Assembly: GCA_002803225.1 (NCBI GenBank)
Contig: NXFV01001621.1
Location: forward strand, 35,402-99,401
Length of the DNA stretch: 64,000 nucleotides
From: Gamarada debralockiae
Taxonomy: Eukaryota > Ascomycota > Leotiomycetes > Helotiales > Hyphodiscaceae
Direction: 5' to 3'
Positions within the stretch are counted from its first letter, which is position 1, and each line of letters starts with the position of its first letter. Both the position numbers and the translations under genes were made by a program. Positions 1-10,865 of this stretch are shown here, in pieces. The notes beneath the pieces are model-generated. The model was not told the origin of the DNA and searched no databases. It was given only the letters and a program-made list of their open reading frames with translations.

Positions 1-2686
1 CAGTCATTCAAATCCGCCTCTTACTCCACCATTTCTCAACGCAAAGCTGCCGATCTCATCAATCAATTAAGGCAATTGGTGTTGGATGAGGAGAAATATG
101 GAAGCTCTCAATCGGACACCAGCGAGAGCGGAGACAATTTTCCAAGCACTGCATCTTCCGCACAGGAATCGCTTTGGAGTTCTGGAATCATCGATGCGGA
201 CTATGCTACGGATGATACTTCAGTTTCTGCAACTCCACGCCCACAAGGTAACCTCGCCCAGGTCTCGACCCAGTCTGAGAATGTGGCAGACCCCGCCCCC
301 AGACACAAGCACTGCGATGACTGCGGAGAAAAGCCTTTGTTCTACTGCACCTTCAACCCAAGCAAGTCCAATGGATGCAAATTTTCATCACACTCTTGCT
401 CTGACTGGAAGCGACATGAAGAAACAGAGAAGCACTGGTCTCAGAACAGATTCATTTGCTTGGAATGCCCAGCACTTCCTCCGCTATCAGACTTCACTGG
501 ACACCCAATTTGCGAATACTGCAGCTTAAGATTGGGAGGAAATCCAACAGCTCACTACGTTGAATGTCCATCGGCTCAGGCGGAAGGGACTAGTTATGCT
601 CGGAGAGATCATCTCAGTGACCATCTTCGCAACGAACACGGTCTCAATGATACGAACGCCAAGCTGGCTGCTGGTAACGGAAAGTATGCTATCAACAATC
701 CCAACTGGCCCAGGCAGTGTGGATTCTGCGGCGTACATTTCAAGACTTGGGACGAACGCATGGCACATATTTCTGTAGAGCACTACCAGAAGGGACAGCA
801 TATCTCGGGTTGGAAGCTGCCATTCCTTGCTCCCAAGGACTTCCGACCAAAAAAGACAGATTTCAAATTTCACGACGATGAGAGCGATGACAATGGCGAT
901 GACTTCCACGGCGGCAGTGGTGACTGCAGCAAAAATGCAATGGGCCAGAAGAACGCCGCTGTTCCTTCATGGAACCAACAATCTCATTCAGGACGTTACT
1001 CTTCAAACGGCTCATCTTCCCAGGCGTATCGCACTCGACAAAAAGCTGTTAGAGAGCCTGGTAGCCGAACAGAAGTGAGAGAGGCTCCAGAGAGCTCACC
1101 GATCGGATTCGCAGAGGTGGAGAATTGTCTCTTCGAAGAGATCGCCAACGGCGATAAATCACGCAATGGGGCAGACGAAGGTGCCCTGGTGCATGGTATG
1201 ACCTTTTCCTAGCAAGTCAAAACTGATCAACCAAAGCTAAACAATGAACAGGTGTTTTGCAGAACAAACGATATCACAGACTTTCTGTCAGATCCGATGA
1301 TGGCATTTGGTCACATGGCCCAGGTTTCAGTGCAGCAGAAGGACACCATGGAAAGCAAAGAAAGCCTAGCTTGGCCCTTGAGCGATACCTTGAGGATATA
1401 GAAGAACCTGTGCCTACTATCCTGCCGTCACCTTTGTCCCTCGACTCACCATCAGTCTCCTCGGGCTTCGAACGGCTCGAAACTGCTAGCTCAAGATCGG
1501 CTCCCATCTCCACTGTGGATGTCACTTCCGAAATGCCAACTTCTGACCAGGATGAAATCTTACCAGGAGGTCCTTCTGAGTCTGGTAGTCTTAAGCCGCC
1601 TGTGTCCGGAGCGATTGATGCACGGGCTATCACGGTCGACTCTCTCCAGCTCTTCCGCCACCCTGAGTTCCGTCCCAACCCTCTTTTCTTCGGACGAGGA
1701 GGGGAACTAGACCAGATGCCTAGGTCATTTTTTGACAAACAACGTCGACAAGAGGGCAAGGGGGCCTTCTTGGTTACGCGCGTCCGTTCTTTTGGCCTAG
1801 CCCACTTATTAGCCCGCCAATATTTTCGCCAACACGAATGCAGAAATGAACATGAAAATAAACTCATGAGCGATGATCCGAGCGGAGAGTTCTCGATTCG
1901 TTTCAGTACTCCCAAGTCGGGGCGGAATTTCAGGATTGCCCTCAAAGGCCTCAAGGTTTTGTCCATGAGTGGTAGTTGCAAAGATGGCATTCTATCGCCC
2001 GCACCTCAACTACTCACAGACCCACTTTTACAAATCCAAGCACATGTGCTCACCCTACTCTCAGTGGAAGTCAATGATCGATCTGTGGTGATACCCCAAC
2101 CGGGCCTTGCGAATTGGTTGGCGAAAGACCCTCGACTGAGTCGAATTCGCCTGGACAAGTGTGTAACCCACACACTTTCTCACCGCCCACTCATTATTGG
2201 CGGACTGCCGCGACTGAAGTTTGCGTATATTCGCACGGTTGAACCATCTCTTTGGACGTCGGCTGCTTCGGAATTGAAGAAAAAGCCCCGGAAACGCAAT
2301 TTCAGATCAAATCCATTCCAGCGAAGCATCAAGCGGGCAATGCTTGAATGTCATTCGGAAGGAATTGATGTTTCTTGTGGTGCTGCATCTGTCAATGATC
2401 GTCTCGCCCTCCAAGACAATCCTTCGGATGATCAGAAGCCGCAAAAGCATCCTCGCGAGTACTACGCAAAAGTCCCTCAACAGCTGTTCTTTCATACTTT
2501 GGTCTGCTTGAACTTCATCGTAGAAGTTATTCTGGTGAGTCAGTAATCATAACGTTCTCACATTGAATGTAAAAATGAGACGGCTCTGAAAAAAAAATTC
2601 TCCTGTTCGTATTTTGCGTCCACTGACAGGTCTGGGTCACAGACTGCCTCAAGCGCTATGGTCAAAGTCAGAGAAGGGCAACTTGA
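1..2686 (+). CDS. C2H2 zinc-finger protein, 5' partial and probably 3' broken
   Basis: The frame is open to base 1, so the start lies outside the window. Three exons join in phase: <1..1195, 1252..2534 and 2630..2686 (introns of 56 and 95 bp; the first has a CTAAAC-like branch site, the second a GTGAGT donor). That gives about 844 residues in the window. A Ser/Thr-rich N-terminus is followed by Cys/His-rich sequence. One textbook C2H2 finger is visible at 718-783: Cys-x2-Cys-x12-His-x4-His, inside CGFCGVHFKTWDERMAHISV. Exon 2 encodes a long basic, Pro/Ser-rich region I do not recognise. Exon 3 stops after 18 codons, but the sequence after it stays protein-like in another frame (2658-3155), so the 3' end is probably frameshifted. 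A role as a nuclear DNA- or RNA-binding regulator is inferred from the finger only. Confidence 0.7.
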
Positions 2687-3155
2687 GTGGGCTTGTTCAA
2701 TGCTGTTGGCTCTTCTGAAAAGTGCTGCATCATTGCAGCTTCAGACCCCGTTCGATATCCTATACGACTTCTTACATGATATCGACATCAGCGCGCACAC
2801 CGACCAGGAATGGGTTCGATACATGCAAAGTCGCCTGTCGGAACTACATGGCCGTACGGATGGATCTTCACATTCCGGATCTCCAAAGTCTTTCACATCA
2901 CCTTCTGGCAGCAGGGATTCGGTTTACCATCGCACACCTACGCTAATCGCCACTTATTATTACATGTGTGAAGACATTGACCTCGATCATGCTTTGCGGC
3001 TTTCTTGGTGGACAATTCCAGATCTCGTCTTCTGCCCAATGGTTGGAACATGCATCTGGGTAACGCATATGTTTTATTGCAACATATGGAGAGAGAAGCC
3101 GCACAGAAAGGTAGATACGGCAAACCTCTTCTCTGTGATTAGATTTGTTCGCTAA
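2658..3155 (+). pseudogene. frameshifted continuation of the zinc-finger gene
   Basis: Frame +3 carries protein-like sequence here, containing EGQLEWACSMLLALL and later DIDLDHALRLSWW. It begins just where exon 3 of the preceding gene runs into a stop at 2684. Around 2860-2950 the protein-like reading moves to frame +1 (HIPDLQSLSHHLLAAGIRF). Around 3030-3110 a third frame looks best (NAYVLLQHMEREAAQKGRYG). At least two single-base shifts would be needed to read it as one protein. I take it as the decayed C-terminus of the zinc-finger gene. The family could not be identified. Confidence 0.45.
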
Positions 3156-3206
3156 TGCACAATCTTATAGATATTCTCTGCGAGACGAAATCCATTCTCA
3201 ATCTTT

Positions 3207-4406
3207 ATGTTTTCTTGCTCTAAGATCGTCTTTGTAGTTTGCACTGTTCTCTCCCTTGATTTACTCAACCTCTTCACTGGGGTTGTGATCATATCATCAG
3301 TGGTCATCTTCCATGATTCTGAAGTCCGGAGCTTTTCGGCATACGACGCTGGTTTCGTTATGGGTTTGACCATCTCGCGCCTATTCTGCATTGGTTACAT
3401 CATTGGCCTGATGTTGGAGTCCCTATTTCTTGCAAGCTCTTGCTTATGCAATTCTCTCTATGAATTCCAGAGACACTGCATTCTATGCTTGAGCAACCTC
3501 GTCTCAACCATTTACCCGTTCATCTACCCTTCAACTTCGGCATTGGACGAGCATTATAGCTACCTCATACTCGGTCTTACATTCTCCCTCCATGTACTCT
3601 GCGACAGCAAACATCTACGGAGTGCTTTCGTCTACCTTTCGGGCAAGGCAACCTATTCGATCCGTGGCCCACTTCAAGACTTTCTGCCCAGATCACGAAA
3701 GAGACGCACCTTAGGACAATTGTTCACAATGACCACAAGTTCAGACCCCTCCAACATCTGTCAACTCGCTGCACAGGATGCACGGGATGCGCAAAGAAGA
3801 CTTGGTCGATTGAAAGCTACAAATGTGGGCCTTCCCCACGTCACCATCCAGCTCCCCACTTACAAGGAGGGCCTGTACCCTTTCATTGCCCCGACAATGA
3901 AGGCGCTCAAACTGGCCATTTCAACCTACCAATTGCAAGATGGAGCTGCAAACAGACTTAACTCGGACCCTTTCCAGATTTCCGCTCGGCTTCTCTTGGT
4001 AGATGACAACAATCAGCTGATAGCTAGGACTCGTCCCACGTCGCAGAGATTGGATGGCGAACTTCCACATCGATGTTCGTTAGGCTACCTTCTCCTACAG
4101 AACTTAGATCAGGGTCATTCCCCGCGTTACGAACATCCACCGATAATCATTATTCTGAGTTCACCCTTGGAGGACATGATCTACAGCCGACGCCTCGACA
4201 AATTTGGACGTGCAATCTCTTCATTCTGCTTATCTCTGAGCGTAGTGATCGCTGCGGCTACAGTGGATGTTCCACTGCATCATTCAGAGAGCACTGTAAA
4301 ACTATCCTATCCCATGAACAATGTCACTCCATTGCAACCCACGAGCAATATCAAAGGCATAGGGTTTGGTCAGTCACGGTTTGAAAATTCGTTGCATTCT
4401 CGCTGA
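3207..4406 (+). pseudogene. remnant of a fungal family-2 glycosyltransferase (GT2) fused to other sequence
   Basis: The open frame covers 399 codons. The first ~150 residues hold several hydrophobic stretches, a possible membrane region. The middle part, around 3830-3950, contains HVTIQLPTYKEGL and IAPTMKALKLAISTYQLQ. These match the conserved start of the catalytic domain in fungal GT2 proteins (VTIQxPxYKE followed by APTxxSLKxA). The expected nucleotide-sugar-binding NDDG segment does not follow. Instead the frame continues into unrelated sequence, with a short RLDKFGRAI motif near 4190 that recurs at 5607. So this is a broken or recombined copy, not a functional transferase. Assignment to GT2 rests on one motif block. 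Confidence 0.45.
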
Positions 4407-4419
4407 CCCATTCAACAGA

Positions 4420-4870
4420 CAGATTTGTCCAGCGTTGGCTTGAAAATATGGTAGGTAGGTTCCCAGTTCAACGAATTACAAGTGTTGATTAGCCTCAGGA
4501 CTACAAGAAAGCAGCCACGGACTCTAACATGGAGTGGCTTGCTAGTAAAGGCATTCACCTCACCAACTACTTTGCTGTCACTCATCCATCCGAGCCGTGA
4601 GTTTAGTCTAACTTTCACTTTTCTACTTCAGGCTGATGTGATTATTAGTAATTACTCTGCCGTAGCAGCAGATGACAATTTCGGCATGGAAAATGATGAT
4701 TTCTCGGATACTGGGGGCATCTCTTGGGCCATGCATGAAGGAAATGTCTCATACGTCGGCTTCCGAGGCTTCGAGCACCTACATCAGCGGAATTCTGCAA
4801 GTGAGTGTGTCCGAAAGCACGACCCTCTCATCATTCACTACGATTCAGCTGCGCCAAACGAAACCTGGGA
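4420..4870 (+). pseudogene. acid phosphatase (PF04185 phosphoesterase family) fragment
   Basis: Across two frames and a probable intron (about 4597-4648), the reading is DYKKAATDSNMEWLASKGI, then HLTNYFAVTHPSEP, then NYSAVAADDNFGMENDDF, then GISWAMHEGN, GFRGFEHLHQ and VRKHDPLII. That order and wording match the N-terminal half of fungal phosphate-repressible acid phosphatases (TNYFAVTHPSEPNY is highly characteristic). The stretch that normally joins the NDDF block to the GISW block is missing, and upstream of DYKK there is an in-frame stop. Both the N-terminus and the C-terminal half are absent. This is a dead fragment embedded in other fragments, not a gene. Confidence 0.65.
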
Positions 4871-6158
4871 GGCGTACAGACTACTTAGCCAACTTAGCCA
4901 ACGTAGTGATAGCAAAGGTTCAAGTTCACATCGGTGTTCGCCTTTGGAATTACCCGAGGATAATCCCCCCCTGAAGCTCATTCTTTTTGGGGGGCCTTGG
5001 GGGCGTATCGCCGTACCCGGAGCTACCAACCAAGGCTGGGCCTGGTATGATAATCCGAGAGCGATGAATGCTCCGCGACAGATTCCACGGCCCACCCAAG
5101 CTCCTACTCAATTTTGGATGGACGATGGTTACCTACAGATAAGGCGGTTCTTAGTACTAAGGGAACACAAGGGATACAAGAACCGGAGAGGACTCGGGAT
5201 ACTGAAGAGACCGAGGCAGATCGCAAACCGGACCCCAACAAGAACACCCGAAGACATAACTCTTATGGTACGCTTTGCTTTCCACTTGTCTCACTAGAAG
5301 TCAAATGCTAACAACAGCACTATCTAGGCTAACGATTTCTTCATCATCAGCGATGCCGGAGGTGGAACAGTGGATGTAGTTCTTAACATGACCTCCAGCC
5401 TGGGACTTACGAAACTACTCACCAAACCGCAATGGCCTCGCACCACCACCGACCAGAGATCCGAGACTTCGAATTCGGGCCTATCAAAGTTTGGATGTTT
5501 GAACGATGAAGCTGTTGCGATCAGATTACGTCGTGTGGATCAGCCGCAAGTCAATCTGTCAACCACATATTTGAGAGCGCCAGTTTACAATCAGAGACTT
5601 GACAAATTCGGTCGGGCAATTGTCCTTGGCTATTCCATCAGCGAGCTCATGGAAGCCGTTTCGACGTGCAAGCGAATCTATGAAGTTTTTTACGACAACC
5701 AACTAGAGGCGCTTGACATGTTCGGAGATTTTGTAGACTGTGCTCAGACCATGAGCGACCTGTTAAAATCATTTTCTCCAGGCGTCGATGAGTTAGCTCT
5801 CACGAGTCTGCGATCAACTCTCTTCATTGCTGAAGACTTCGTCAATCCCCACCGAGACAAATATTCCCAACAAATACGAAATCTCCCAACGTCTGGAAAG
5901 TTCAACCATGTGTGGTTATCCACAACGGCTTGGAACTTCATTTTGAAGATTGTGCTAGTTGGAACGCTGGCACAAGATCAATATGGCGAACTCCTTGACC
6001 AAGAGCTCAAATTCGGGCTTCCTCCTGGTTCCTCGTTTGCATTAACTTCCTGCACTTCTTCGGGCTTAACGACTACCTTTGATTTACAGCAATTCTCGAA
6101 CATTTCAAGTTCCCTATTTGATTTCTTGACAGACTTTGGGGAAACACGCTTGCATTGA
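4871..6158 (+). pseudogene. mosaic open region: Hsp70-like phosphate loop plus fungal 'RLDKFGRAI' family fragment
   Basis: Two open stretches join in phase across a plausible 60-bp intron (5268-5327: GTACGC donor, GCTAAC branch, CTAG acceptor). Right after the junction is FFIISDAGGGTVDVV, which resembles the ATPase phosphate-2 loop of fungal Hsp70-like proteins (CDAGGGTVD). No other Hsp70 motif follows. The next block reads YNQRLDKFGRAIVLGYSISE and continues for about 170 residues like a lineage-specific fungal hypothetical protein. The sequence between 4870 and 5260 is unrecognised. Because unrelated domains sit back to back without their usual partners, I read this as a mosaic of fragments, although a chimeric expressed gene cannot be excluded. 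Confidence 0.4.
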
Positions 6159-6301
6159 GCCAGAGAGCATATGGACAGGGTACAAGATCAGAGCGAATAA
6201 CTCTTAGAGCCGCTCTCATAGAGCGTTGGGGTCAACTGAGTACTCTCTGTCTTTCTCAGGATGCCGATTTCTGCGTTTCAGACTTGATGCAGTTTTATGT
6301 A

Positions 6302-6335
6302 GAGAGCTTTCATCTCCCATCAGATGAAAGCTCTC
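6302..6335. repeat. perfect 14-bp inverted repeat with 6-base loop
   Basis: Bases 6302-6315 (GAGAGCTTTCATCT) are the exact reverse complement of 6322-6335, with CCCATC between them. It lies about 150 bp downstream of the last stop of the mosaic region. It could form a strong RNA hairpin or DNA cruciform. Nothing links it to a known terminator, since Pol II genes do not need one. Confidence 0.85.
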
Positions 6336-6376
6336 GTTTACGAATTTCGTTTTTCTGTCTTTCTTGCAATTGCTAA

Positions 6377-6953
6377 CTCGATTGGACTGGGGCTTTGGGA
6401 TTTGTTATTTGGAACAAGAAGACTTTCTTTCCTTAGAGTGTACCTGCAGTTGTTATGGTAGTGCGTGGTAGGATTATCGTGTTTTACGGACCATTGAGTT
6501 TTGTTTTGATAGGACATATATAAAATCTCAGATCTCTACGTAAATACTTGGTTATCGTTTGTACCCGCTGTTACGAAAGCTATATCATTAATACTCGATG
6601 GATATTTACTCACTCTGTTATTCTGCTTACCTCGTTGGTGGAACCTCTCCGCTGGAGTTCAGCGACAGCCTTGCGAGCTACAAGTTCAAAAGCACTTCCC
6701 GTCTGCCTGCAAATGTCATTTTGGGGTGGCTTAGCTTGTCTCAAAGTCTATCGGCCCAATGTATATGCATGCTCAATTCCCGCAGAGCCTTATGTCTCAG
6801 CCATACAGGTCCCAAAATGGAAAAAGCAACCAAGAAACACCATCAACAGAAATACTTGAACATCCCGCAACCTGATCTCCACATCGCGACCTTGCTTACA
6901 TTTTTTTATAAGCTATTTAAAGACCGCCTGGTGTAGCCCAAGCTTCTCCCGCA
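6377..6953. other. intergenic; possible promoter of the 6954 gene
   Basis: No convincing gene was seen. The stretch is AT-rich. A TATTTAAAG element near 6914 sits about 40 bp before the ATG at 6954 and could be its TATA box. Confidence 0.3.
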
Positions 6954-7893
6954 ATGGCTTCTTCCCTTTTCACATCCCCCAGCTCAACCGCAGCCTCGTC
7001 TCCCTTTGCGATTCCCACCGACCCCCAGATCCGCGCAGCCTTGATCCCATGGTCCTGGACACTAGAACCCAACGCTTCCTATACCGCAGCGATTGCGAAA
7101 TGTAGTTCCACATCTGCATCCCATACACTCCTCATGTTTGCTATAACCAACATGGTCAGCATCACCACCGCGGTTCTCGCGCCATTGCTCAAGAAAGCAC
7201 CGCCAAAAGACCAACAATGGTCGCTATGGAAAGTGTGCGGTACCGTTCGTTCTCTCACACATCGGTTCGGACATCGCAACGGCTTTTCTTACCGCGTACT
7301 TAGCATCACGAGCTGAGGGGTACGCACAAGTCCCGATTGGCTTGCTGGGCTTAGTCTTTTTAGCTCGTCCGCGGGTGAAGTGGGTAGCGCTGTATCTTCT
7401 TGTCGACTATCCCAAGTTCACGCGCACGGGGCACGCATCTCGCGTCGGCGAGACAGTGCTGGAGATCTGTGGCGCTGTTACAATGGGGATAACGGTGAAG
7501 TTTGCGGCTACGAAAGGCTATTATCTCAATGGACACCACGACTTCGCTCATGGGAGCGAGGCAATGCTGATGTATTGCGGGGCGCTCGTGTTCTTAGTTC
7601 TGTGGTTCTCGGATATCAACTTAGTTCTGGTTCAATCTATGCGACTTACGAGAAATCATCAGGAAAGAAATTTGCCGCTCTGGGCTATGGTTCCGTTTCG
7701 AATGGCCCTGGCAAGCCGGGTTGGCTGTTGGCTTTTCTTGGTGGGATTTATATTGCTTGCTGGCCAGCTGTAAGGTATCGCAAGATCAGGATTTCGACCA
7801 AGTTGCTAACAAGCTCCTAGTTATTGTCTTTCGAATCCAGTTGAAACAGGTCTTTTATCCGTTGCAGGTTTGGTCCTCAGGAGGTTAATCTAG
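6954..7893 (+). pseudogene. integral membrane protein gene with one frameshift
   Basis: The ATG at 6954 opens a frame with a Ser/Ala-rich start and one hydrophobic stretch (TLLMFAITNMVSITTAVLAP). At about 7225-7235 the protein-like reading moves forward one base into a frame reading VPFVLSHIGSDIATAFLTAY, then LLGLVFLARPRVKW and further membrane segments. A 51-bp intron at 7770-7820 (GTAAGG donor, GCTAAC branch, CTAG acceptor) joins in phase to a final exon ending at 7893. No canonical intron explains the first shift, so a one-base indel is likely. The layout (ASHTLLMF motif, several membrane spans, about 290 residues) recalls a fungal family of small integral membrane proteins of unknown function. 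It would be an intact gene if the indel is a sequencing error. Confidence 0.55.
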
Positions 7894-8208
7894 ATCTGTC
7901 GCCCAAATGTACAGACTGACATTGCTCTTAGGTACATTCGTTGGGCTTGGGCTTTCTGATACATAGTGAAACAAGTAGGGAAGTCATTGTCAATCGAATG
8001 ATTGCTGATAACTGGTACCAATTCAGAGTACTCCAGGTCGTTCACATTTCTCTAAAGCATGACAGAAATGCACCTAGTATCCAGGCATTCTAGAGACCCA
8101 AAATTTACTCTACTAATATATTTAAACATCAGAAATCAATAATATCTTCCTAATTACGGACCTGGGAATTCATAAGTCCCCAGACCAGCCCTGCGGTAAC
8201 TGTGATTA
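7894..8208. other. intergenic, nothing recognised
   Basis: AT-rich sequence after the membrane-protein gene, without a supported gene or repeat. It ends at the transposon-like boundary at 8209. Confidence 0.4.
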
Positions 8209-8310
8209 CAGTAGAACCTCGATATAAGAATCCTCTAAGTAAGAATACCTGATCTATAGGAATTGTATCTTAGGACCAATTTTTTTTAGCTGGGCCAATA
8301 AGAATACCTC
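8209..8310 (+). mobile_element. pogo/Fot1-like terminal inverted repeat, single end
   Basis: A TA dinucleotide at 8207-8208 is followed by CAGTAGAACCTCGATATAAG and then by spaced AAGAAT(A)CCT repeats. This resembles the terminal repeat of fungal pogo/Fot1-class DNA transposons, which start with CAGT and insert at TA. I found no matching inverted end within about 2 kb and no transposase frame, so it is a solo end or heavily deleted element. The family name comes from memory of this repeat type. Confidence 0.5.
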
Positions 8311-8632
8311 GCTAGAATCTCACTTTGACTCCCGCAACCGCTATGAGATCCTTAAATGATCTAGTATTCACGGAGAAATGCATTGTGACTAGTAGAACCA
8401 GAGGATTGCAACGAGCATTCTGGCTAGGCAATAACACGAGGCACTGATGCCACGACCTTCTACAGAAGTCCACCAAAATTTCCGACATTTTATGCAACAT
8501 CGACGTGAGCATTGGGCGCTCGAGTCCTAACGAGCCTATTCTAGAGACAGAGCTACTCAATAAAGATCTCAATAATGCACGCGAAATGCTCGTGAAACTT
8601 TCACACCTAGCCTCCCGCCCAAACTCTGGCTT
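8311..8632. other. possible decayed coding fragment next to the transposon end
   Basis: On the plus strand one frame reads protein-like on both sides of a single stop (start near 8342; ETELLNKDLNNAREMLVK near 8545-8600). A minus-strand frame of 86 codons also spans it. Neither reading could be assigned to a family. It may be part of the transposon body or of another decayed gene. Confidence 0.2.
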
Positions 8633-10740
8633 CTAAACCCTCCGAACGTCGCTAACCCACAAGAATCTCAATAACGATACTCTTGCCTCTTCGGGTCCCC
8701 ACCAAACAGCTGATGTTCCAACTCTCATGAGAAACATGATGAAGAAGCTACGTTCAGGTCTAAATGCAGCAGCAGCTCCGCCCGTCAAGATGATCCAGAG
8801 AAGAACTCCAGGATATCGAATCCAGGTGTCATCGTTGGTAGTGTCTTCTAGTTCTCGACAAATTTGTTCCATTGCTTGCTGATTGACGGGCGAAGAAAAC
8901 ATTGTGGGCGGTTCACTTAACACCCGGTTGTAGATAATTGACGTGAGATGTACCATTCTCAGAAGTGATGTCGAGGAACGATGCACTGCAGCAGACTGGC
9001 GGGTTCCAGAAGAAAGTTGAATCGAACTGTGAGAGCCGAATTGACGTATATCTGCAAGATCCCGCATGTTCTGAAGAACTTTTATGCTCTCTTCGCAGAA
9101 AGCCGAGTGTGCAAGAACTGATACTAGAGGTTTGGATCCGAACAAGGGAGAGTCTGGTATTTGGCGTGATCCAATGGACGAATTCTGGTATGGCGGTGAC
9201 ATGGGTCGTGGGAATTGGAATTGAAGTCGAGGTTCGCTGCTAGTTGTTATTGCCACAAGAAGGTCGATACTAAAGATGACCAGAGGCATCAGCCCCAAAG
9301 AAGATTGTCTTGAGAAGGAATGAAGTCGTACAATTGTAGCTTCCAATCAAAGTGTCTTGCATTCGGGATATTTCCCCTCAAGTCTATTATTCGTTTTAGC
9401 CCACCCATGTGATGTGTGATTTCCAAGAGATTTCCTCTTGCAATCTGTTATTTGGACCGTGAGCGTTGCAACCTCTTCAAGATTGCACAAGAGAAAGGAG
9501 AAGGCCTGTAGCTCGACAGAGCTATCGTGTCATTTCGGTAAGTTTGAACGACAACCTAAATTGGTGATGAAAATGTCACTTACTTCCCAAGTCGTAAGAC
9601 AGACTATAACTCCCATTGTTGTATCACTTGTCCCTCGACTTGGCTGTTGCAGTCTCTCATTGACCCATCTGATAGTCTCGTCTTTGAACAGAAAATAGTC
9701 GAGGCTGTTGATAATCCAGGGGACTGTACCCGCGCTCTTCAAGAGGCATGGTCTTGGGTTTTGGGCATTCGGCACTGGAATTGTGGCCGAGGGCATCCAA
9801 ACTGAGACTGCTGGTCGCGGTCCTCGAAGTGGCTGTGGGAAAGGCCAGTTTCTGGCTTGGAGGTAGAGCAACGGTGCTCCATTTTCAAGCAGTAATGAGT
9901 AAGGAGTGTCTGTTGAGGTGATGTTAGGCTTATGAAAGTGGATCTGTGCAATTACAGTCACTCACTTGAATCGAGTTGAAAGCGAGTGACCTGAGAGGAG
10001 GTATCTATGGGCCTGGGATGGCCGATTATGTTAACTGTTGTAACGGCAAGACCGCGTTGATATGCAAGTGGCCTCGATGTGGTGGTACTCGAGACCGCCT
10101 CCGTATTTTGCTCCTCCCTTCTATGATCGATAGGGACATGAGAACGAGATACGATGTACCTCGCGGTCGGGGTTCTGGTAGCCGCTGACGGCGTAAATTC
10201 ATGCTGCTGCCTCAAAGGCAGGTCTTCTGACGTCCTATTTACCGCAGTATTCCCAGTTTCAATGTCAGGCCGCTTCAGTATTTTCTTAACAGTCGAGTCT
10301 GGTTTTGAGGCAGCGTTGAGGCGTCGTCGTTTTAAGTGGGTGCCTCTTCTGACATGCGAGCGAATGGCCTTCCGGAGTTCATTATTACGAGAGCGCTGCA
10401 GCTCTTGTTCGTTGACGAAGATGAATGGATCAAAGTGTGATTGAGGGTGGTCTGAAGGAAGTGCCGGCGCATTTTGAACACCATCTGCAGGTTCATGTCG
10501 TGCTGCGGCGTGGATCTGAGATTCTTGTTGTTGTGCGTTGTTGTAGGCCGAATCGAGAAATTCAATGTCCTCATTTGGCAAAATCTGGGCCTCGATTGAG
10601 CTTGCAGATGCTTGTAATGTTTCTTTTTCTAGGGCAAGAGGGGTAAGACAGCCTGCGGAATCTGGTCTCTCGTTGGCCATGTTACTGCCAAGATTCTGCA
10701 ATGCTGACTGGTCATTAAAGTGCTGCTCCGCTATTGTCAT
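8633..10740 (-). CDS. fungal-specific transcription-factor-like protein, four exons
   Basis: The ATG is at 10740. Exons 10740..9966, 9909..9584, 9444..9332 and 9269..8633 join in phase (introns 56, 139 and 62 bp; GTGAGT, GTAAGT and GTACGA donors) to give 616 residues. The N-terminal part holds FIFVNEQELQRSRNNELRKA followed by a basic RSHVRR...LKRRR stretch (roughly residues 105-145), as seen at the N-terminus of many fungal regulators without a Zn2Cys6 finger. The middle reads DETIRWVNERLQ...TTMGVIVCL and HHMGGLKRIIDLRGN, typical of the regulatory middle domain of fungal-specific factors (the 'HMxGLxxIxxLRGG' block). The C-terminal part contains PGVLLWIILTGGAAA. No DNA-binding domain was recognised, so 'transcription factor' is by similarity of the regulatory domain. 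It is intact despite lying between transposon-like sequences. Confidence 0.7.
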
Positions 10741-10865
10741 CAGCTGTTTTATTTCGGTCAGTACTTAATAAGCACTTACGGAATGCCTAGGACTGGAGGA
10801 TTAACGAACCGGGTCACGTGTACCTGGCCCGGGCTGCAGGGGAAAAGCAGGAGGCTCTTGATTTG
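10741..10865 (-). promoter_or_regulatory. upstream region of the 8633-10740 gene
   Basis: Only about 125 bp separate the ATG at 10740 from the end of the candidate mobile element at 10866, so the 5' region of this gene may include element sequence. No clear TATA box was seen. Confidence 0.25.

Noticed and set aside
1274..1990. 238-codon minus-strand open frame
   Set aside because: It is antisense to exon 2 of the zinc-finger gene, which joins in phase on both sides. The composition is low-complexity Arg/Ser/Pro.
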